Shown piece by piece: positions 8,788 to 17,510 of a DNA stretch of 64,000 nucleotides. A program made the position numbers and the translations under genes. How positions within the stretch are numbered: the stretch's first letter is position 1; every line of letters begins with the position of its first letter. This stretch comes from JBQTKD01 sp052386455 (GTDB lineage Bacteria > Actinomycetota > Actinomycetes > Sporichthyales > Sporichthyaceae), in contig JBQTKD010000002.1 of NCBI GenBank assembly GCA_052386455.1, forward strand, positions 30,631 to 94,630, read 5' to 3'. A model generated the notes under the pieces. The model worked only from the letters and a program-made list of their open reading frames with translations. It did not search any database and was not told the origin of the DNA.

Positions 8788-11700
8788 CTAGGCCAGCACC
8801 GCGTCGACCAACGTGCGCGCCCAGTCCAGCAGCTCCAGCCCGCCGACGGGCTTGCCCCCGACCCTCGCGGTCATGGGGCGCGGGACGAGGATCCGCTTGT
8901 CCGTCGACTTCACGACGGTCTTCGGGTAAAGCCGCTGCAGCCGCAGCTGCTTGGACTCCGGAAGGTCCAACGGTCCGAAGCGCACGTTGGTCCCGGCGAG
9001 GGTGACCTCCTCGATGCCGTGCCCGCGCAGGTGCGCCCGGAATGCGGCCACCGCGAACAGGTTCTCCACCGGCTCCGGCGGGGTGCCGTACCGGTCGGTG
9101 AGCTCGGCGCGGACGGCCTCGATCTCGGCCGCGTAGTCCGCGTCCGGCGTGGTGCCGATCGCGGCGATGCGCCGGTAGGCCTCCAGCCGCAGTCGCTCGG
9201 TGGACAGCCACTCGTGCGGGATGTGCGCGTCCACGGGCAGTTCCACGCGGACCTCGGCGGGCGGGCCGGCCGCGTCGGGCCCTGCCTTGTACTCCGCGAC
9301 GGCCTCGCCGACCATCCGCACGTACAGGTCGAAGCCGACGCCCTCGATGTGCCCGGACTGCTCGCCGCCGAGCAGGTTGCCCGCACCGCGGATCTCGAGG
9401 TCCTTCATCGCCACGTACATGCCGGCGCCGAGCTCGGTGTGCTGGGCGATGGTCGCGAGCCGCTCGTGCGCCGTCTCGGTCAGCGGCTTCTCGGCCGGGT
9501 ACAGGAAGTAGGCGTAGCCGCGTTCGCGGGAACGCCCGACGCGGCCGCGCAGCTGGTGCAGCTGGGACAGGCCGAGCACGTCGGACCGTTCCACGATCAG
9601 CGTGTTCGCGTTGCTGATGTCCAGGCCGGTCTCGACGATCGTGGTGCACACCAGGACGTCGCTGCGCTTCTCCCAGAAGTCGACGATCACCTGCTCGAGC
9701 GCGTGCTCGTTCATCTGCCCGTGCGCGGTGGAGATCCTGGCCTCGGGCACCAGTTCGGCGAGCCGGCGCGCGGCCTTGTCGATCGACTCGACGCGGTTGT
9801 GGACGTAGAACACCTGGCCGTCGCGCAGCAGTTCGCGACGGATCGCGGCGGCGATCTGCTTGTCCGAGTACGGACCGACGAACGTGAGGATCGGGTGCCG
9901 TTCCTCCGGCGGGGTGGTGATCGTGGACATCTCGCGGATGCCGGTGATCGACATCTCCAGCGTGCGCGGGATCGGCGTCGCGGACATCGTCAACACGTCG
10001 ACGTGGACGCGCAGGTGCTTGAGCGCCTCCTTGTGCTCGACGCCGAAGCGCTGCTCCTCGTCGACGACGATCAGGCCGAGGTTCTTGAACGTCGTGTTCG
10101 GCGAGAGCAGCCGGTGCGTGCCGATGACGACGTCGACCGTGCCGTCGGCCATGCCCTCCATCACCGCGGTGGTTTCGGCCGGGGTGTTGAAACGGGACAG
10201 GCTCTTCACGGTGACCGGGAACTGCGCGTACCGCTCGGAGAAGGTCGAGTAGTGCTGCTGCGCGAGCAGCGTCGTCGGCACGAGCACGGCAACCTGCTTG
10301 CCGTCCTGCACGGCCTTGAACGCGGCGCGGACGGCGATCTCGGTCTTGCCGTACCCGACGTCGCCGCAGATCACTCGGTCCATCGGGTAGGGCTTTTCCA
10401 TGTCCGCCTTGACCTCGTCGATCGCCGCGGCCTGGTCTGCGGTCTCGACGTACCCGAACGCGTCTTCGAGCTCGCGCTGCCACGGGGTGTCCGGCCCGAA
10501 CGCGTGACCGGGGGCGGAGGTGCGGGCGGCGTAGAGCCGGATGAGTTCGCCGGCGATCTCCTTGACGGCCTTGCGCGCACGGCCCTTGGCCTTCTGCCAG
10601 TCCGCGCCGCCGAGGCGGTGCACCGCCGGCGACTCTCCGCCGACGTAGCGGGTCACCTGCTCGAGGGCGTCGGTGGGCACGTAGAGCCGGTCGCCGGGCT
10701 GGCCGCGCTTGGAGGAGGCGTACTCGAGCACCAGGTACTCGCGCGTGGCGCCCGCAACGGTGCGGCTGGTCATCTCGACGTACTTGCCGACCCCGTGCTG
10801 TTCGTGGACGACGTAGTCGCCGGGCCGCAGCGCCAACGGGTCGACCGTGTTGCGCCGGCGGCTCGGCAGCTTGCCGCGCAGATCCTTGGCCGAGCCCGCG
10901 ACGCGGCTGGTGAGGTCGGTCTCGGTCAGGACGGCGACCTTCGCATCGGGCAGCAGAAAGCCGTTGCCCAACGCGCCGCAGGTCACCTGCGCCATACCGG
11001 GTTCCGGGGCGAGAACCTCCTCGACGAAGCGGGCGGGCAGATCGGCGGCCTTGAGCAGTTCGACGACGCGGTCGGCGGTGCCGTGCCCGCCGAGGACGAG
11101 GACGACCGACCACTGCTCGCCGAGCCAGTCGCGGATCTCGCCCAGCGCTCTCTCGGTCTCCCCACGGTAGGCCGGGGGTGCAGTGAGCCCAGTTCCTGAA
11201 ACGGGATCAGATTCTTCGCCTGCTTCACCGAACGGCCCGATGGACCACCAGGGCAGGCCGAGCTGCGCCACGTGGGCGCGGACCTCGCCGAGGTCGCGCA
11301 GGGCGGCGGAGCCGAGGTCGATGGGTGCCGCGCCGCCGACGGCGGCGCCGGACCAGGACGCCTCGAGGAACTCCGCGCTGGTGCGCACCAGGTCCGCGGC
11401 GCGTGCCCGGACCCGCTCGGGGTCCACCGACACGATCACGGTGCCGGCGGGCAACTGGTCGACGAGCAGTTCCATGCGGTCCACCAGCGCGGGCGAGAGC
11501 GCCTCCATGCCCTCGACCGCGATGCCCTCGGAGATCTTGCCGAGCATCTCCTCGAGCTCGGGGTGCGCTCCGCGCAGCGCGGCGGCGCGATCGCGGATGT
11601 CCTTGGTGAGAAGCAGTTCCCGGCAGGGCGGGGCCCACAGGTGGGTGACCCTGCGATCGGGAGCGTCGTCCACGCTGCGCTGGTCGGCGACCTTGAACTC

Positions 11701-12330
11701 GCGGATCTCCTCGACCTCGTCGCCCCAGAACTCCACGCGCAGCGGGTGTTCCTCGGTGGGTGGGAAGACGTCCACGATGCCACCGCGGACGGCGAACTCG
11801 CCGCGCCGTTCGACGAGGTCGACGCGGGAGTACGCGGCGGCCGCGAGGGCGTCGACCACCGCGTCGAGTTCGACCTCGTCGCCGACCCGCAGGCTCACCG
11901 GCTCCAGTGCACCGAGGCTGGGCACCATCGGCTGGACCAGGCTGCGCACGGGGCAGAGCACGACGTCGAGCGGGCCGGCTGCGGAGTCCTCCTCCATCGG
12001 CCGGACGAGCCGGCGCAGCACGGCGAGCCGGCGTCCAACGGTGTCGGCGCGCGGCGAGAGCCGCTCGTGCGGCAGCGTTTCCCAGGACGGAAACACCGCC
12101 ACCCGCCCGGCGGGCAGCAGCGCGCCGAGTGCGGCTTCGAGGTCTTCGGCCTCGCGGCCGGTGGCGGTCACGGCGAGCACGGTGCGCCCGGTGCGCTTGG
12201 CCAGCGCGGCGAGGGCGAAGGGCCGCAGGCCGGGCGGGCCAATCAGATCGGCCGGGGTACCCGGATGCGCGAGGGCTACGGCCAGCGTCGGATCGGCGGC
12301 TACGACGTCGAGTAGACCTGCGACCGACAT
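8788..12330 (-). CDS. mfd: Transcription-repair coupling factor
   Basis: 1180 residues, usual for Mfd. The UvrB-like N-terminal module, a CarD-like RNA-polymerase interaction domain (GDYVVHEQHGVGKY), RecG-type motor motifs (GDVGYGKTEIAVRAAF as Walker A; DEEQRFG as Walker B; SATPIPRTL) and a C-terminal TRCF domain are all in order. It removes RNA polymerase stalled at DNA lesions and recruits UvrA. The ATG at 12330 is chosen because GAGGGG sits 8 bp before it; the frame is open for 22 further codons upstream, but these lack a ribosome site and do not look like Mfd. Confidence 0.97.
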   Translation of the reverse strand: MSVAGLLDVVAADPTLAVALAHPGTPADLIGPPGLRPFALAALAKRTGRTVLAVTATGREAEDLEAALGALLPAGRVAVFPSWETLPHERLSPRADTVGRRLAVLRRLVRPMEEDSAAGPLDVVLCPVRSLVQPMVPSLGALEPVSLRVGDEVELDAVVDALAAAAYSRVDLVERRGEFAVRGGIVDVFPPTEEHPLRVEFWGDEVEEIREFKVADQRSVDDAPDRRVTHLWAPPCRELLLTKDIRDRAAALRGAHPELEEMLGKISEGIAVEGMEALSPALVDRMELLVDQLPAGTVIVSVDPERVRARAADLVRTSAEFLEASWSGAAVGGAAPIDLGSAALRDLGEVRAHVAQLGLPWWSIGPFGEAGEESDPVSGTGLTAPPAYRGETERALGEIRDWLGEQWSVVLVLGGHGTADRVVELLKAADLPARFVEEVLAPEPGMAQVTCGALGNGFLLPDAKVAVLTETDLTSRVAGSAKDLRGKLPSRRRNTVDPLALRPGDYVVHEQHGVGKYVEMTSRTVAGATREYLVLEYASSKRGQPGDRLYVPTDALEQVTRYVGGESPAVHRLGGADWQKAKGRARKAVKEIAGELIRLYAARTSAPGHAFGPDTPWQRELEDAFGYVETADQAAAIDEVKADMEKPYPMDRVICGDVGYGKTEIAVRAAFKAVQDGKQVAVLVPTTLLAQQHYSTFSERYAQFPVTVKSLSRFNTPAETTAVMEGMADGTVDVVIGTHRLLSPNTTFKNLGLIVVDEEQRFGVEHKEALKHLRVHVDVLTMSATPIPRTLEMSITGIREMSTITTPPEERHPILTFVGPYSDKQIAAAIRRELLRDGQVFYVHNRVESIDKAARRLAELVPEARISTAHGQMNEHALEQVIVDFWEKRSDVLVCTTIVETGLDISNANTLIVERSDVLGLSQLHQLRGRVGRSRERGYAYFLYPAEKPLTETAHERLATIAQHTELGAGMYVAMKDLEIRGAGNLLGGEQSGHIEGVGFDLYVRMVGEAVAEYKAGPDAAGPPAEVRVELPVDAHIPHEWLSTERLRLEAYRRIAAIGTTPDADYAAEIEAVRAELTDRYGTPPEPVENLFAVAAFRAHLRGHGIEEVTLAGTNVRFGPLDLPESKQLRLQRLYPKTVVKSTDKRILVPRPMTARVGGKPVGGLELLDWARTLVDAVLA

Positions 12331-12474
12331 GGCGATTTCCCCCTCAGCTGCCTGCGCCGCGCACGTCGTTGAATCGGTCAAATGCACCCGACACAACGCC
12401 GTGCGGCCGGCGCACGCACAACACGAACGCCCCGCAGCGACGTTCGCGCGGGGTTCGCCCCAACCCTACGTTGG

Positions 12475-12975
12475 CTATTCGGCCCAGGCGGACATGCCCA
12501 GCCGGTTCACGGCGACCCCGAAGCGGCGGCCGTCTGCGGCCTTGTCCAGCACGATCACGGCGCCGGCCGGAGCGTCCATGGCGGCGGGTTCGTCGCGCAG
12601 GAACCACTCCGGCGTGCCCTCGGCCGGGTCGGCACGGCGCCATCCCCGGTCCTGCAGGAGCCGTACGGTCTGCGCACCGGTGGCACCGGTCCACAACGCC
12701 TGGAAGCCGACGGGGCCGGGGGCGCACTCGAGCTCGGTAGCCGCGCTGGAGTCGACGAATCGCACCGAGGACTCCGGCACCGAGGCGAAGACCATGCGCT
12801 GGAGCGCATCGCTCGCGGCGGCGCGGGTGGCACAGTCCCCGCTGGGCGCCGAGGAGCGCGCGTAGACGTGGGCGACGAGCCCGACGCCGAGACCGCCGAC
12901 CAGCGTTCCCGCAGTGAGCAGCGTCGCGGCGCCGAACAGCGCCGAGCGAGTTCGGAATCGCCGGGCGCGTCTCAC
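12475..12975 (-). CDS. Hypothetical membrane-anchored or secreted protein
   Basis: 166 residues. A basic start (MRRARRFRTRS) is followed by one hydrophobic segment of about 25 residues (roughly 12-38), so the rest is exported and probably stays anchored. The exported part is about 125 residues with two cysteines that could form a disulfide. I recognise no family. It lies between mfd and a transglycosylase-like gene on the same strand, with about 145 bp before mfd that include a GC-rich hairpin. Confidence 0.65.
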   Translation of the reverse strand: MRRARRFRTRSALFGAATLLTAGTLVGGLGVGLVAHVYARSSAPSGDCATRAAASDALQRMVFASVPESSVRFVDSSAATELECAPGPVGFQALWTGATGAQTVRLLQDRGWRRADPAEGTPEWFLRDEPAAMDAPAGAVIVLDKAADGRRFGVAVNRLGMSAWAE

Positions 12976-13014
12976 ACGGGCAAGAGTGCCACCGTCGGGT
13001 GTCCGATATCACCC

Positions 13015-13037
13015 ATATACGAAAGATTCTCGTATAT
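13015..13037. promoter_or_regulatory. AT-rich inverted repeat
   Basis: ATATACGA and TCGTATAT form perfect 8-bp arms around a 7-nt spacer, in the 68 bp between the transglycosylase-like gene and the 166-residue gene. It stands out in a very GC-rich context. It could be an operator at the promoter of the downstream gene or a weak terminator for the upstream one. Confidence 0.4.
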
Positions 13038-13043
13038 TTCGTG

Positions 13044-13958
13044 TTATCGGGGCCTGCAGGTCAGCGACTCCGCGCTCGCACCGGTCTCCTTGGCGACCAG
13101 GGTGGCGGCGGCCTTCTCCCACCGGGCGTAGGCCAAGGGGAACGCCGAGATCTGCACGCGCTGGGCGGCGACGGTGACGGGCAGGCGCTGCCAGCCGTCG
13201 AGGTCCTGCAGCACGCTGTAGAACTTGCGGGCGGCGTAGTCCGGGGTGCCCACCTGCGTGTAGCTGCCCCAGCCCATCGACGGCCGCTGCTGGAACAGCC
13301 CACGCGAGTCCCGGTCCCCGCCGCTCACGTTGTGCAGGAACGACTCCTGCAGCGCCGTCGCGATGGCGATGACCGCGGCCCGCCGCGGCAGCTTCATGCG
13401 CTCGGCGACGTCGATGATCGTGCGCGCGTTGCGACGCTGCGCGGCGTTGGTGGTGAGCCCGCGCTGGATGGAGGGGTTGTACCCGCAGGCCCTTTGCCGC
13501 GCCTGGAGCTTCTTGCGCGCCGCCTCGGCGGCCGCCTTCTCGACTGCCTCGATGCGCTCGGCGAGCAGGCCACGGGCCCGGTCCCGGGCGGCGCGGCGGT
13601 CGCCGTCGGACCGATCGACGAGAGCGGCGTCCAGGGACGCGTCGAGGGACGCGGAGTGGAAGCTGGGGAGGTTCGCCAGCGCGGAGCCGGCCGACGCGAG
13701 CGCGGGGCTCTCGCTGCCCTCGGCGTCGAGGACCACGAACCCTGCGACGGCGACTGCGGCGGCCGTGGCGGCCGCTCCGGCGGCCACGGGGGTGCGGGAC
13801 GGCTTGGCTGCGGCGCGGTGCCGGCCCTGGCTGCCGGTCGCGGAGACCGCAGGCGCCTCGGCGCTGGCTCGCTTCGCCCGTGGGGCGCGGTGACGGTTCT
13901 CGGACACCACTGGACGGTAGTGAGCAGGTTTCCGGTTCCAGCCAAGCCAAGCGCCCAC
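13044..13958 (-). CDS. Membrane-anchored lytic-transglycosylase-like protein
   Basis: 304 residues from a GTG; a later GTG pair at 13907-13910 is also possible, since neither has a clear ribosome site. A basic cytoplasmic part is followed by a transmembrane stretch (about 58-78, Ala/Val-rich), an Ala/Glu/Arg coiled segment (about 110-155) and a C-terminal lysozyme-like domain. The latter shows ATALQESFLHN, with a candidate catalytic Glu, and RDSRGLFQQRPSMGWG. Actinobacterial proteins of this type are often mislabelled as heavy-metal transporters. A peptidoglycan-cleaving role is inferred from the fold. Confidence 0.7.
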   Translation of the reverse strand: MGAWLGWNRKPAHYRPVVSENRHRAPRAKRASAEAPAVSATGSQGRHRAAAKPSRTPVAAGAAATAAAVAVAGFVVLDAEGSESPALASAGSALANLPSFHSASLDASLDAALVDRSDGDRRAARDRARGLLAERIEAVEKAAAEAARKKLQARQRACGYNPSIQRGLTTNAAQRRNARTIIDVAERMKLPRRAAVIAIATALQESFLHNVSGGDRDSRGLFQQRPSMGWGSYTQVGTPDYAARKFYSVLQDLDGWQRLPVTVAAQRVQISAFPLAYARWEKAAATLVAKETGASAESLTCRPR

Positions 13959-14050
13959 TTGGGCGAAGCTCGGGTCAAGGTGCGCGATCTTCGGACCGAC
14001 ATGTCCGGACGCAGACGCTTACGCCCATCCGTTCGGCAACTGACGCAAGA

Positions 14051-15061
14051 TCAGCTTCCGAGCGCCACCGCGTCGTCCTTGGCCGCTTCGACGGCCACGG
14101 CCAGCGAACGAGGCGGCGGGCCCGAACGCAGCAGCGCCCGCCAGTCCTGGACCGAATACTGCGCGGGCGGCGTGGTGGCCAGGAAGTGCGCCAGGAGGTC
14201 GAGGAACTCCTCCGGATCGCTGTGGTGCGGGAAGTGGCCCGCTCCGCGGAAGATCTCGAGCACGCTGCCGGGCATGGCGTCGTGCAGGCGCCTGCCGTGG
14301 TCCACCGGGATCACGGCGTCCTTGTCTCCCCACACCAGCAGCGTGGGCATCCCCGCGGCGAGGTAGCAGCGGTCGAGCATCGTGATGACCTGGCCGTGCC
14401 GGTCCACGGTGCCGCGCAGCGTGCGAATGAACGCGCTGCGAGCGGTGCGGTCCGGCAGCGCGTCGAAAAGCCGAATCATGTCCTCGGCGTCGCGGCCGAT
14501 CCCGACCCCGAGCAGCTTCAGCGACCGGATGTAGGACGCCACGAACGGCCGGACGGTCGGGGTGGTCAGGATCGGGAGCATGGTCCCCGCGCCCGGAACG
14601 GCGGCGGCCTTGAGGAAGAGATTGGTGCGCCGCCCGGCGCCACCGGTGGCGACGAGGACGAGCCGCTCGCAACGCTCCGGGAACTGGTACGCGAACTGCA
14701 TCGCGACACCGCCCCCGAGCGAGTGCCCCACAACGCTGGCCGTCTCGATCTCCAGCACGCTGAGCAGATCGCGCATGCCGCACGCGTACGCGGCCACCGA
14801 GTAGTCGGCGCGCGGCCGGTCCGACTGGCCGTGCCCGAGAAGGTCCGGCGCGATCACGGTGTGGTTTTTGGCGAGCTCGGGAATCAGGTGCCGCCACGTC
14901 TGCGAGCTGTCGCCGATCCCGTGGACGAGCAGCACGGCGGGACCGCTGCCGGCCATGACGTACGCGCGGCGATAGCCGTGCACCGTCACGTGGCGAACGC
15001 GGAACTGCGGGTCGGGCGCAGCGCCGGCACCCGCGCGAAGCGCCCCTTGACGACTCAGCAC
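14051..15061 (-). CDS. Alpha/beta hydrolase
   Basis: 336 residues. Classical hydrolase signals: the oxyanion region LLVHGIGDSS, the nucleophile elbow GHSLGGG (Ser), the acid in WGDKDAVIPV (Asp) and a C-terminal GAGHFPHH (His). The core begins near residue 25, so the GTG start at 15061 may be slightly too early. The substrate cannot be told; relatives include lipases, haloperoxidases and epoxide hydrolases. It lies just downstream of pth on the same strand. Confidence 0.85.
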   Translation of the reverse strand: MLSRQGALRAGAGAAPDPQFRVRHVTVHGYRRAYVMAGSGPAVLLVHGIGDSSQTWRHLIPELAKNHTVIAPDLLGHGQSDRPRADYSVAAYACGMRDLLSVLEIETASVVGHSLGGGVAMQFAYQFPERCERLVLVATGGAGRRTNLFLKAAAVPGAGTMLPILTTPTVRPFVASYIRSLKLLGVGIGRDAEDMIRLFDALPDRTARSAFIRTLRGTVDRHGQVITMLDRCYLAAGMPTLLVWGDKDAVIPVDHGRRLHDAMPGSVLEIFRGAGHFPHHSDPEEFLDLLAHFLATTPPAQYSVQDWRALLRSGPPPRSLAVAVEAAKDDAVALGS

Positions 15062-15096
15062 ACCGTCAGGCTTACCGCACGCAGGTTACGTTCGCG

Positions 15097-15678
15097 CTAA
15101 CCGTTGTACTGGTTCTGCGTGCGCTCCAGGCCTTCGGCGATCAACAGTTCGACGGCGTCGCAGGTGCGGTCGATCTCGAAGTCGATGTCCTTGCGCTCCG
15201 CCGGCGAGAAGTCCCGCAGTACGAACGTGGCCGCGTCCATCCGGCCCGGCGGACGCCCGATGCCGAAGCGCACGCGGTGGAAGTCGCCCGTCCCCAGCGA
15301 GCGGCGCATTGACTTCAGGCCGTTGTGCCCGTTGTCGCCGCCGCCGAGCTTCACCCGCAGGGTGCCGTAGGGCAGGTCCAGTTCGTCGTGCACGACGACG
15401 ATCCGCTCCGCCGGCACGGCGTAGTACTGCGCGAGACCGGCAACCGGGCCGCCGGACTCGTTCATGTACGAGCGCGGCTTGGCCAGCACCACCGGGGTGC
15501 CGCCGGGCCCGCCGAGGCGCGCCTCGACGACGTCCGCGCGGGCCTTGTGCGACTTGAAACTGCCGCGGACGCGCTCGGCGAGCACCTCGAGTACCAGGAA
15601 TCCGATGTTGTGCCGGTTCCCCACGTACTCCGGGCCGGGGTTGCCGAGCCCGACCACCAACCATCGATCGTCGGCCAC
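15097..15678 (-). CDS. pth: Peptidyl-tRNA hydrolase
   Basis: 193 residues from a GTG with a strong AGGAGGGG ribosome site 2-3 bases away; an upstream in-frame extension lacks one. Family motifs are LVVGLGNPGPEY, the catalytic His in NRHNIGF, PRSYMNESG, and the HDELDLPYG and GGGDNGHNGLKS regions. It releases peptides from prematurely dissociated peptidyl-tRNA in the cytoplasm. Placed after rplY, prs and glmU as in many actinobacteria. Confidence 0.95.
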   Translation of the reverse strand: MADDRWLVVGLGNPGPEYVGNRHNIGFLVLEVLAERVRGSFKSHKARADVVEARLGGPGGTPVVLAKPRSYMNESGGPVAGLAQYYAVPAERIVVVHDELDLPYGTLRVKLGGGDNGHNGLKSMRRSLGTGDFHRVRFGIGRPPGRMDAATFVLRDFSPAERKDIDFEIDRTCDAVELLIAEGLERTQNQYNG

Positions 15679-15744
15679 GACCCCTCCTGGACGTGCAACG
15701 TCCGGCAGACCCGCCTCGTGGAGAGGGTCTGCCGGACGCACGGG

Positions 15745-16353
15745 CTATTCGGCGGTGACGGCTTCCGGTTCGGCGGACGTCTCGGCACCGGAGTCGCCGG
15801 GCTCGCCTTCGGCCTCGGCGGACTCGCCGGTGATGTTCACGACCAGCGTGTGGGGCTCGAGGAGCAGCTCGATGCCCGCGGGCAGCTTGATGTCCTGGGC
15901 CTGGATCTGCGTACCCGCCGGAAGCCCCTCGATGTCGACCTCGAAGAACTCGGGGATGTGCGTGGCCTCGGCCAGCACCTCGAGCACGGTCAGCTCGGAG
16001 ACCACGACCGTGTCCGGGCCGGCGTGCCCCACCACGTGCAGCGGGATCTGAACGCTGACCTTCTCGCCCTTGCGGACGAGCAGCAGGTCCACGTGCTCGA
16101 GCGATCCCCGCACCGGGTCCCGCTGGACGTCCTTCGGAATCGCCAGCAGGTGCTTGCCGTCCAGGGCGATGTTCAGCAGGACGTTCGCGGTCTTCAGCGC
16201 AAGCATCAGGTCGTGGCCCGGGAGGGTGATGTGATTGGGGCTCTCACCGTGCCCGTACAGAACGCCGGGCACCTTGTGGTCCCGTCGAATGCGTCGGGCG
16301 GCACCCTTGCCGAACTCGGTGCGCGACTCGGCGCTGATACGGACCTCGGACAC
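15745..16353 (-). CDS. rplY: 50S ribosomal protein L25/general stress protein Ctc
   Basis: 202 residues, the long Ctc form: an N-terminal L25 5S-rRNA-binding domain (about 1-95, with ESRTEFGKGAARRIR and VPGVLYG) and a C-terminal TL5 beta domain (about 100-185), followed by an acidic Glu/Ala tail. GTG start with AGAGGAG 8 bp upstream. It binds 5S rRNA in the large subunit. Cotranscription with pth and prs is likely. Confidence 0.93.
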   Translation of the reverse strand: MSEVRISAESRTEFGKGAARRIRRDHKVPGVLYGHGESPNHITLPGHDLMLALKTANVLLNIALDGKHLLAIPKDVQRDPVRGSLEHVDLLLVRKGEKVSVQIPLHVVGHAGPDTVVVSELTVLEVLAEATHIPEFFEVDIEGLPAGTQIQAQDIKLPAGIELLLEPHTLVVNITGESAEAEGEPGDSGAETSAEPEAVTAE

Positions 16354-16433
16354 GCTCTTGCTCCTCTTTACAGACCTGTCGATGACGGACGCACCAGGGC
16401 GGAGGCCCTCCGGGCTCCCTCGCCGGGCAACCT

Positions 16434-16460
16434 GCGAAGCCTACCCGACCTAGGCTTCGC
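16434..16460. terminator. Perfect hairpin over the prs stop codon
   Basis: GCGAAGCCTA and TAGGCTTCGC pair as a 10-bp perfect stem with a 7-nt loop; the prs stop codon lies in it. No T-tract follows on the minus strand, so it may act as an RNA stabiliser or attenuator between prs and rplY rather than as a full intrinsic terminator. Confidence 0.4.
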
Positions 16461-17427
16461 CCTCGAACAGCGAGGTCACCGATCCGTCGTCGAAGACCTC
16501 GCGGATGGCGCGGGCGATGAGCGGGGCGATCGACAGCACGGTGAGCTTGTCGAAGCGACGCTCCTCCTCGATCGGGAGGGTGTTGGTGACGACAACCTCG
16601 GAGATGCGCGAGTTCTTCAGCCGATCCACGGCCGGCCCGGACAGGATCGGGTGCGTCGCGGCGACGAGCACCTCGGCGGCCCCCTGGTCGAACAGGGTGT
16701 CCGCGGCGTGGGTGATCGTGCCCGCCGTGTCGATCATGTCGTCGACGAGCACGCAGACGCGGCCCTTCACGTCGCCGACGACCTCGTGCACGGTGACCTG
16801 GTTCGGGACGTTCGGGTCGCGCCGCTTGTGCACGATGGCCAGCGGGCAGCCGAGGCGGTCGGTCCACATGTCCGCAACGCGCACGCGGCCGGCGTCCGGG
16901 GAGACCACGGTGAGGCGGTCCCGGTCCACGCGGTTGCCGACGTAGCGGGTCAGCAACGGCAGCGCGAAGAGGTGGTCGACCGGGCCGTCGAAGAAGCCCT
17001 GGATCTGGGAGGTGTGCAGGTCCACGGAGATCAGGCGGTTCGCACCCGCGGTCTTGAACAGATCCGCCACGAGGCGGGCGGAGATCGGCTCGCGGCCCTT
17101 GTGCTTCTTGTCCTGGCGCGAGTACCCGTAGAAGGGCACGACCACGGTGATGCGCTTGGCCGAGGCACGCTTGAGCGCGTCGACCATGAGCAACTGCTCC
17201 ATGATCCACTGGTTGATCGGCGCCGCGTGAGACTGGATCACGAAGGTGTCCGCGCCGCGCACCGACTCCTGGTACCGCACGTAGATCTCGCCGTTGGCGA
17301 AGTCCAGCGCCGTGGTGGGGGTCAGCGTGATGCCGAGGCCCTCGGCCACCTCCTCGGCGAGCTCCGGGTAGGCCCGGCCACCCATGACGAGGAGCTTGCG
17401 CTCACCGGTGGTCGTAATGCCCGTCAT
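16450..17427 (-). CDS. prs: Ribose-phosphate pyrophosphokinase
   Basis: 325 residues, standard class I PRPP synthetase. It shows the PRPP loop region VLVDDMIDTAGT, the cation/ATP region DLHTSQIQGFFDGPVDHL and the conserved VVSPDAGRVRVA. It makes PRPP from ribose 5-phosphate and ATP for purine, pyrimidine, His, Trp and NAD synthesis. In actinobacteria PRPP also feeds decaprenylphosphoryl-arabinose. It follows glmU with an 83-bp spacer that holds a TGCCGGG/CCCGGCA hairpin at 17458-17475. Confidence 0.97.
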   Translation of the reverse strand: MTGITTTGERKLLVMGGRAYPELAEEVAEGLGITLTPTTALDFANGEIYVRYQESVRGADTFVIQSHAAPINQWIMEQLLMVDALKRASAKRITVVVPFYGYSRQDKKHKGREPISARLVADLFKTAGANRLISVDLHTSQIQGFFDGPVDHLFALPLLTRYVGNRVDRDRLTVVSPDAGRVRVADMWTDRLGCPLAIVHKRRDPNVPNQVTVHEVVGDVKGRVCVLVDDMIDTAGTITHAADTLFDQGAAEVLVAATHPILSGPAVDRLKNSRISEVVVTNTLPIEEERRFDKLTVLSIAPLIARAIREVFDDGSVTSLFEGEA

Positions 17428-17510
17428 CGACCAGCCTCGCTACGCTCGGCCGGTCGATGCCGGGCAGTCCCGGCACCTTTCTTGGTTCGCTCGCTTCGCT
17501 CACTCACGGG

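Noticed and set aside
8176..11199. 1000-codon open frame antisense to mfd
   Set aside because: Mfd is certain on the other strand and the antisense translation has no domain signal.
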